Source: Burkholderiales bacterium (lineage in GTDB: Bacteria; Pseudomonadota; Gammaproteobacteria; Burkholderiales; Burkholderiaceae_C). From it: a DNA stretch of 11,024 nucleotides. Positions within the stretch are counted from its first letter, which is position 1. Every line of letters starts with the position of its first letter. The DNA lies in NCBI GenBank assembly GCA_947372225.1, contig CANBSV010000088.1, positions 1 to 11,024 of the forward strand. Reading direction: 5' to 3'. The translations under genes and the position numbers were made by a program. The notes under the pieces are model-generated. The model did no database searches. It worked only from the letters and a program-made list of their open reading frames with translations, and was not told where the DNA came from. Below, one piece after another: positions 7,171 to 11,024 of the stretch.

Positions 7171-7650
7171 ATGCATATGCAAGAAACTGCCTCCCATCAT
7201 TCAGAAGTCTGCTGCCGTGTGCTGTGCATCGACGCCGACTCCGGCCACCACGCGATGCTCCAGTCGGTTTTGGTGAATTACCCCGGTATCGAACTGCGCA
7301 TCGCCATTGATGGCAACTCCGGTATCCAAGCCGTGGGCGCTGCGATGCCCGACTTGATCGTGCTCAACATGAGCCTGCCCGACATGGGTGGCATGGACGT
7401 TGTCCGGGCGCTTCAGACCGACATGGCCGAGGGCTCATGTCAGGTCGTCGCACTCACGTCTGAGGCGTTCTCCATCGACATCGTCAAGGCGCTCAGCCTG
7501 GGTGTGCGCGAGTATTGGCTCAAGCCGCTGAGGCCCGATGTTCTGAAGAGCGATCTGGGCCGGTTGCTCAACGCCGCGACAACCACATCAGAACGACCGA
7601 CCCATCAACCGGGCTGGCTCAATCCTCAGCCGGCGGCACGTTCGGCCTGA
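7171..7650 (+). CDS. Stand-alone response-regulator receiver, phospho-acceptor Asp replaced by Asn
   Basis: The 159-residue protein is a single receiver (REC) domain at about residues 15-128 plus a short polar tail, with no DNA-binding or enzymatic output domain. The fold pattern is plain: VLCIDAD at 17-23, DLIVLNMSLPDMGGMD near 61-76, VVALTSEA at 92-99 with the switch Thr96, and WLKPL with the conserved Lys118. However, the phosphorylated Asp is Asn66 (codon AAC at 7366-7368), and the usual second acidic residue of the metal-binding pair appears to be Ala22 (D-A-D instead of D/E-D-x). Thr and Lys are kept. Receivers like this generally cannot take phosphate at that position and act as constitutive or protein-binding modules. 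It is divergent from the TPR/DUF900 gene, and its 3' end overlaps the oppositely oriented rbgA by 32 bases. No histidine kinase is in the window. Confidence 0.88.
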   Translation: MHMQETASHHSEVCCRVLCIDADSGHHAMLQSVLVNYPGIELRIAIDGNSGIQAVGAAMPDLIVLNMSLPDMGGMDVVRALQTDMAEGSCQVVALTSEAFSIDIVKALSLGVREYWLKPLRPDVLKSDLGRLLNAATTTSERPTHQPGWLNPQPAARSA

Positions 7651-8566
7651 TAGTTCGCGGCCGCTTGGCCCGGGCCGCCCTGCGCGCGTCGCGCTCAGCC
7701 TCCTTGACCAGCGCTTCAGCCTGCCAGCGAGCCAGGTCTTGCGGGGTCTCGAGAGTGATTCGGCCCAAGCTCCCCGAGCGCAGTTCGTGGAGCACGATTT
7801 CCGCAGCCTTTTGCATGTTGATGCGCCCGCCGGTCATGACCGTGCCACGCTGACGTCCAATCGCGGCAAGCCAATCTTCTTCGCCGCGACCGGCAAGATC
7901 GCCTAGCTTGAAGCGTTGCGCCAGGACACCGGGGTAGTCGCGGTTGAGTATCGCGATCAGTTCCAGTGCCACTTCCTCCTCATCAAACGCATTGCGTCCC
8001 ACGGCGCCGCTGGCAGCCAGGCAATAACCACTTTGCTCGACCACGATGCGCGGCCACAGCATGCCGGGCGTGTCGAAGAGGTAGAAGTCGTTGGCCAGCA
8101 CGATCTTCTGTTCGGTCTTGGTGATGCCGGGCTCGTCACCGGTCTTGGCCGCCACGCGACCGACCAGCGAATTGATGACGGTGGACTTGCCCACGTTGGG
8201 GATGCCGCAAATCAGCACGCGCAGCGGTTTGACCATCCCGCCACGGTGCGGCGCGAGTTCGCGGCAGGCATCGATGATGCGGTGGACCGCTGCGCCGGCG
8301 CGCCCGTCGAGGCCGATGGCACGAGTGCCCGGCTGCGCGTTGAAATGCTCAAGCCACAGCACGGTGCGCTCAGGATCGGCCAGATCCTGCTTGTTGAGGA
8401 CCTTCAAGGCGAGCTCGCCTCGGGTCAACTCTGCAAGCAGTGGATTGGCGCTGGAGCCTGGCAGACGGGCATCGAGCATTTCGATGACCACGTCGATGGC
8501 CTTGACGCGCTCGACGATGGCTTTCTTCGTCGAATGCATGTGCCCTGGAAACCACTGGACGGGCAT
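7619..8566 (-). CDS. rbgA: Ribosome biogenesis GTPase RbgA/YlqF
   Basis: This 315-residue protein is a circularly permuted GTPase of the YlqF/YawG family. It opens with the family signature MPVQWFPGHM, and the G motifs come in permuted order: G4 NKQD at 58-61, then G1 GIPNVGKST at 121-129, G2 around PGIT at 146-149 and G3 DTPG at 165-168. A C-terminal helical RNA-binding domain follows, ending in a basic Arg/Ala-rich tail. In Bacillus RbgA acts in late assembly of the 50S subunit; the same role is inferred here. The ATG at 8566 gives the conserved N-terminus and has AAAGG about seven bases upstream. It is transcribed away from the TPP riboswitch, and its last 32 bases overlap the end of the receiver gene. 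The function in proteobacteria is less studied than in Bacillus. Confidence 0.93.
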   Translation of the reverse strand: MPVQWFPGHMHSTKKAIVERVKAIDVVIEMLDARLPGSSANPLLAELTRGELALKVLNKQDLADPERTVLWLEHFNAQPGTRAIGLDGRAGAAVHRIIDACRELAPHRGGMVKPLRVLICGIPNVGKSTVINSLVGRVAAKTGDEPGITKTEQKIVLANDFYLFDTPGMLWPRIVVEQSGYCLAASGAVGRNAFDEEEVALELIAILNRDYPGVLAQRFKLGDLAGRGEEDWLAAIGRQRGTVMTGGRINMQKAAEIVLHELRSGSLGRITLETPQDLARWQAEALVKEAERDARRAARAKRPRTIRPNVPPAED

Positions 8567-8601
8567 GTTCAGCCTTTGACTGGAGGGTGGGATAACCGAG
8601 G

Positions 8602-8607
8602 ATTATC
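8602..8607 (-). promoter_or_regulatory. Candidate -10 box for rbgA
   Basis: On the minus strand GATAAT matches five of six bases of the sigma-70 -10 consensus and would place transcription start near 8595, about 29 bases before the rbgA ATG. No good -35 was seen. The same bases are one arm of an inverted repeat at 8591-8607. Confidence 0.35.
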
Positions 8608-8630
8608 GGGATCGGTCCGAACCCGGAACC

Positions 8631-8636
8631 TATACT
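8631..8636 (+). promoter_or_regulatory. Candidate -10 box for the TPP riboswitch transcript
   Basis: TATACT matches five of six bases of the -10 consensus and predicts a start near 8643, about 20 bases before the riboswitch. The -35 region is poor, at best a three-of-six match. It is back to back with the candidate rbgA promoter. Confidence 0.4.
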
Positions 8637-8663
8637 TCCGCACGAGCCGGAAACGGCATCGTC

Positions 8664-8756
8664 GCTGGGGGTGTTACGCGCCGCGGATCAAGACCGTATC
8701 GCGTGACTGAGACAGTCCCTTTGAACCTGAAAGAGGTAATCCTCGCGCAGGGAAGC
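8664..8756 (+). ncRNA. TPP riboswitch (THI element)
   Basis: The aptamer reads rightward. Core elements occur in the right order: GGGGGTG at 8667-8673, a variable P3 arm (ACGCG at 8676-8680 pairing with CGCGT at 8700-8704), CTGAGA at 8707-8712, CCCTTTGAACCTGA at 8717-8730, a P5 hairpin GAGG-TAAT-CCTC at 8733-8744, and GCGCAGGGAAGC at 8745-8756. These are the invariant pieces that bind the pyrimidine and pyrophosphate of thiamin pyrophosphate. The closing helix P1 looks short: only GCT at 8664-8666 pairs with AGC at 8754-8756 before mismatches. In Gram-negative bacteria binding usually shuts off a thiamin gene just downstream. Here the next gene reads the other way (thiD), and the first same-strand gene is thiO, about 1.06 kb on. 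The small ORF overlapping the core is not believed. Confidence 0.9.
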
Positions 8757-8881
8757 ACTCCGGATCAAAGCATCGTCACAGCCATCGACGCCGCCTGACC
8801 CGGCTTGGTTTCCTTGCCGATGTGGGCACGGATCCAATGATGGTTTTCAACACAGCAAACCCCGACAAACATCAACCTGTG
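8757..8881. other. Non-coding stretch between the TPP riboswitch and the end of thiD
   Basis: This completes the 315-base gap 8567-8881. No gene of recognisable family is seen and no intrinsic terminator in either direction. The one notable structure is an imperfect hairpin at 8801-8819: arms CGGCTTGG and CCTTGCCG around a TTT loop, with two T-T mismatches. It lacks a following T run. There is no obvious ribosome binding site and start codon pair of the kind a riboswitch would normally control. Confidence 0.5.
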
Positions 8882-9742
8882 TCAGCGCACCGGCAGCAAT
8901 CTCATGGGCAGCGGCGCGTGGGCATGATTCAACGGTCCATGGCCGCCACCGGTAAGCACATCGGCACCACTGGCGATCGCCTTCAGGATGTACCCGCGCG
9001 CCTCGGATACGGCCTGCGGCAGCGCCAGCCCCAGTGCCAGGTGCGAGGCGATGGCAGACGACAGCGTGCAGCCGGTGCCGTGCACGTTGCTGCTGTCAAT
9101 GCGAGGCGATTGCAGGCGCAGACGCTGGCCACCGCGCAAGGCCAGCAAATCGACCACCTCATTGCCCGGCAGGTGACCTCCCTTGAGCAAAACCCCCGCG
9201 GCACCCAGCGCCAGCAGGTCGGTGGCAGCCGCGTCGAGTTCGCCATCGCTCCCAATCGGGCGACCCAGCAACAGTGCGGCCTCGTCAAGGTTGGGCGTCA
9301 CCAGCGTCGCGCGGGGAAACAGTTCACTCACCAGCACCTGAGCGGTCTTGGGCTGGATCAAGCGGTGGCCGCTGGTGGACACCATGACCGGATCGAGCAC
9401 CACGTGCTGGATCCGGTACGTGTCGATCGCCCAGGCGACCACGTGCACCACCTCGGCCGAATGCAGCATGCCGATCTTCAAGGCGTCCGCACCGATGTCG
9501 TCCATCACTGCGCAGATCTGCGCTTTCAGGATCTCTGCCGGCACGCCGTGGATCGCGCTGACACCCAGCGTGTTTTGTGCGGTGATTGCGGTGATTGCCG
9601 TCATGCCGTAGCAGCCCAGCGCGCTGAAGGTTTTGAGATCCGCCTGGATGCCTGCGCCACCGCCGCTGTCGGAGCCGGCAATCGACAGCACGCACGGATA
9701 GCGCCAATGCGCTCGGTCGGACTCGGGAATGGTGGTGCTCAT
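8882..9742 (-). CDS. thiD: Hydroxymethylpyrimidine/phosphomethylpyrimidine kinase
   Basis: ThiD phosphorylates hydroxymethylpyrimidine twice to give HMP pyrophosphate for thiamin synthesis. The 286-residue protein is a ribokinase-fold kinase with AGSDSGGGAGIQADLKTF at 22-39, the LDPVM strand at 116-120, VTPN near 148-151, LLKGGH at 185-190, and the anion hole/catalytic HGTGCTLSSA at 221-230 with Cys225. It is a little longer than E. coli ThiD (266 aa), with a few extra residues at each end, and has no fused ThiE domain. The ATG at 9742 is chosen because the kinase fold begins soon after; a longer reading frame extends upstream but would run through the thiO region. No Shine-Dalgarno sequence precedes it. 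It is divergent from thiO (77-base gap), and its 3' end faces a TPP riboswitch on the other strand. Confidence 0.94.
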   Translation of the reverse strand: MSTTIPESDRAHWRYPCVLSIAGSDSGGGAGIQADLKTFSALGCYGMTAITAITAQNTLGVSAIHGVPAEILKAQICAVMDDIGADALKIGMLHSAEVVHVVAWAIDTYRIQHVVLDPVMVSTSGHRLIQPKTAQVLVSELFPRATLVTPNLDEAALLLGRPIGSDGELDAAATDLLALGAAGVLLKGGHLPGNEVVDLLALRGGQRLRLQSPRIDSSNVHGTGCTLSSAIASHLALGLALPQAVSEARGYILKAIASGADVLTGGGHGPLNHAHAPLPMRLLPVR

Positions 9743-9749
9743 GGCAAAA

Positions 9750-9779
9750 ATTATCGGCCGTGCTGCGCCGCAGTTTCGA
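9750..9779 (-). promoter_or_regulatory. Candidate thiD promoter, leaderless layout
   Basis: On the minus strand TCGAAA (9779-9774, four of six) and GATAAT (9755-9750, five of six) are 18 bases apart. Only seven bases separate the -10 box from the thiD ATG at 9742, so transcription would begin at or next to the start codon. Confidence 0.4.
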
Positions 9780-9819
9780 TCGACGCTGCTTGCAGTGTCC
9801 CTGCTTTGGGGCGCAACGC

Positions 9820-10920
9820 TTGAGCAACGCGACTTCCAACCCACGCGCGGTGGTGCTGGGCGCTGGCCTGATGGGCCGGCTGCTGGCGTGCGAACTGGCG
9901 CGCACGGGCCACCAGGTTGAAATTCATGACGCCAGCACGCCCGACGCACCGACATCGGCAGCCCATGTGGCCGCGGCCATGCTCGCGCCGCTGGCGGAAT
10001 CAGCCGTGACCGAACTCAGCGTCGTCGAAATGGGCCGCCACTCGCTGGCGCGATGGCCCGAACTGATCGCGACGCTGGACCAACCGGTCTACTTTCAGCA
10101 GCAAGGTACGCTGGTGTTGTGGCACCGGCAAGACGCCGCCGAGGCTGCACGCTTCCAGCAGCAGCTCGCCACCACCGCGCGCTCGATGCCGCAGTGGCCC
10201 GCCCCCGAGGTGCTCGACGGTCGTGGCGTGACGCAACTGGAACCCGCGCTGGGTGACCGCTTTTCGCAAGGCCTCTACCTGCCAGGTGAGGGCCAACTCG
10301 ATAACCGGGAGTTGCTGTCGGCATTGCTCCATCGACTGCAGAGGCTGGGGGTCGTGATGCACTGGAACAGCCCGCGTGCGCCGGCCGATTTCGACATCAC
10401 CGGCACCGGCTGGTTGTTCGACTGTCGCGGACTGGGCGCGCGCCACGACTGGACGGCATTGCGAGGGGTGCGAGGCGAGGTGATCCGCATTCACGCGCCT
10501 GAGGTGACGCTCACACGCCCGACGCGGTTGCTGCACCCGCGCTATCCCCTGTACATCGCGCCCAAAGCAGGATCGGTGTTCGTGATCGGCGCAACCGAAA
10601 TCGAGTCGGACGACCTGTCGCCCGCGAGCGTGCGCTCCGCGCTTGAGCTGCTGAGTGCGGCCTACTCCGTGCACCCGGGTTTCGCTGAAGCGCGCGTGCT
10701 CGAAATCGCAGCGCAGTGCCGACCTGTGCTGCGCGACAACCTGCCCGCCCTGCGCTGGCTCGGGCCGCGACGGCTGCAAATCAACGGCCTGTACCGGCAC
10801 GGTTTTCTGATCGCACCGGCAATGCTCGACGCCGCGATGGAATGCGTGGCCCGCGGCCGCAGCGAGCTGGCTGAGCGCATGGCGCTGCGCATCGAACAGG
10901 CCGAGAACATGACGCCATGA
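9820..10920 (+). CDS. thiO: Glycine oxidase ThiO (FAD-dependent)
   Basis: ThiO oxidises glycine to the imine dehydroglycine, which thiazole synthase ThiG uses with ThiS thiocarboxylate and deoxyxylulose phosphate. The 366-residue protein has the FAD-binding GAGLMG at 14-19, an AAAMLAPLAE segment near 51-60 (compare AGMLAP of D-amino-acid/glycine oxidases), PVLRDNLPAL in the C-terminal half, and GLYRHGFLIAP at 323-333, whose Arg326 probably binds the substrate carboxylate. The TTG at 9820 is chosen: GGGG sits eight bases upstream and it leaves a normal short N-terminus. A GTG at 9760 in the same frame would add 20 unlikely residues. The stop overlaps the thiS start in ATGA at 10917-10920, so thiO heads a thiOS operon, presumably followed by thiG. 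No convincing promoter is seen in the 77 bases before it. Confidence 0.9.
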   Translation: MSNATSNPRAVVLGAGLMGRLLACELARTGHQVEIHDASTPDAPTSAAHVAAAMLAPLAESAVTELSVVEMGRHSLARWPELIATLDQPVYFQQQGTLVLWHRQDAAEAARFQQQLATTARSMPQWPAPEVLDGRGVTQLEPALGDRFSQGLYLPGEGQLDNRELLSALLHRLQRLGVVMHWNSPRAPADFDITGTGWLFDCRGLGARHDWTALRGVRGEVIRIHAPEVTLTRPTRLLHPRYPLYIAPKAGSVFVIGATEIESDDLSPASVRSALELLSAAYSVHPGFAEARVLEIAAQCRPVLRDNLPALRWLGPRRLQINGLYRHGFLIAPAMLDAAMECVARGRSELAERMALRIEQAENMTP

Positions 10921-11024
10921 AAGTGCTGATCAACCACATCGAACACGAGTTGCCCGAAGGCGCCACGTTGGCTGATGCTGTCGCCGCTCTGCAGCCGCGT
11001 ACGCCATTCGCGGCGGCCATCAAC
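10917..11024 (+). CDS. thiS: Sulfur carrier protein ThiS, N-terminal part
   Basis: The first 36 codons of a small gene cut off by the window edge. The reading MKVLINHIEHELPEG followed by ATLADAVAAL and PFAAAIN fits ThiS, a ubiquitin-like protein of about 65 residues whose C-terminal Gly-Gly is adenylated and turned into a thiocarboxylate to supply thiazole sulfur. The C-terminus lies outside the window. The four-base overlap with thiO supports both start and identity. Confidence 0.88.
   Translation, partial: MKVLINHIEHELPEGATLADAVAALQPRTPFAAAIN

Noticed and set aside
8721..8798. A 25-codon TTG-started ORF beginning inside the TPP riboswitch core
   Set aside because: It overlaps invariant aptamer bases, has no ribosome binding site and resembles no known leader peptide.
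8801..8819. Terminator after the riboswitch or after thiD
   Set aside because: The hairpin has two internal T-T mismatches and no T run on either strand's downstream side.
8822..9823. A 333-codon + strand reading frame starting just after the riboswitch and ending in an overlap with the thiO start
   Set aside because: It is exactly antisense to thiD, and its product is rich in His, Gln, Arg, Asp and Gly with no recognisable family, as expected for the complement of a high-GC gene. Its position is tempting for riboswitch control, so ribosome profiling would settle it.

Overview
The window (about 65% GC by eye, dense with genes, many ATGA-type overlaps) looks like the chromosome of a betaproteobacterium of the order Burkholderiales, most likely Comamonadaceae (Hydrogenophaga/Acidovorax/Rhodoferax-like). 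This rests on gene order and on the remembered look of the CysD, CysN, FdxA and RbgA proteins, not on any search. It reads as core chromosome: I see no insertion sequence, phage gene, CRISPR array, tRNA or rRNA.

Layout. (1) 1-3174, + strand: the end of cysH (PAPS/APS reductase), then cysD, cysN and a CobA-type uroporphyrinogen-III methyltransferase, all joined by 1-4 base overlaps. This is an assimilatory sulfate reduction operon that also carries the first step of siroheme synthesis, the sulfite reductase cofactor. (2) 3248-4699, + strand: a 7Fe ferredoxin (fdxA) and a thioredoxin-reductase-like ferredoxin-NADP reductase, plausibly the electron supply for a ferredoxin-dependent sulfite reductase. 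(3) 4696-7005, - strand: a large exported protein with a TPR-like helical N-terminal region and a DUF900-type alpha/beta-hydrolase domain whose catalytic Ser and His appear to be lost. (4) 7171-7650, + strand, divergent from it: a stand-alone response-regulator receiver whose phospho-accepting Asp is Asn. (5) 7619-8566, - strand: the circularly permuted ribosome-assembly GTPase RbgA/YlqF. (6) 8567-8881: a 315-base non-coding stretch with probable divergent promoters and a TPP riboswitch reading rightward. (7) 8882-9742, - strand: thiD. (8) 9820-11024, + strand: thiO and the start of thiS, the head of a thiazole-synthesis operon.

How the parts fit. The left third feeds sulfur assimilation (activation of sulfate by CysDN, reduction by CysH, siroheme and ferredoxin for sulfite reduction). 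The right third is thiamin synthesis (ThiO and ThiS for the thiazole, ThiD for the pyrimidine), marked by a TPP riboswitch.

The most unusual points are three. The riboswitch points into the 3' end of thiD, and the next same-strand gene is thiO, about 1.06 kb away. Two divergently transcribed neighbours both look like catalytically dead versions of their families (a receiver without its Asp and a hydrolase without its Ser/His). thiD itself may be leaderless, with a -10-like box seven bases before its ATG.
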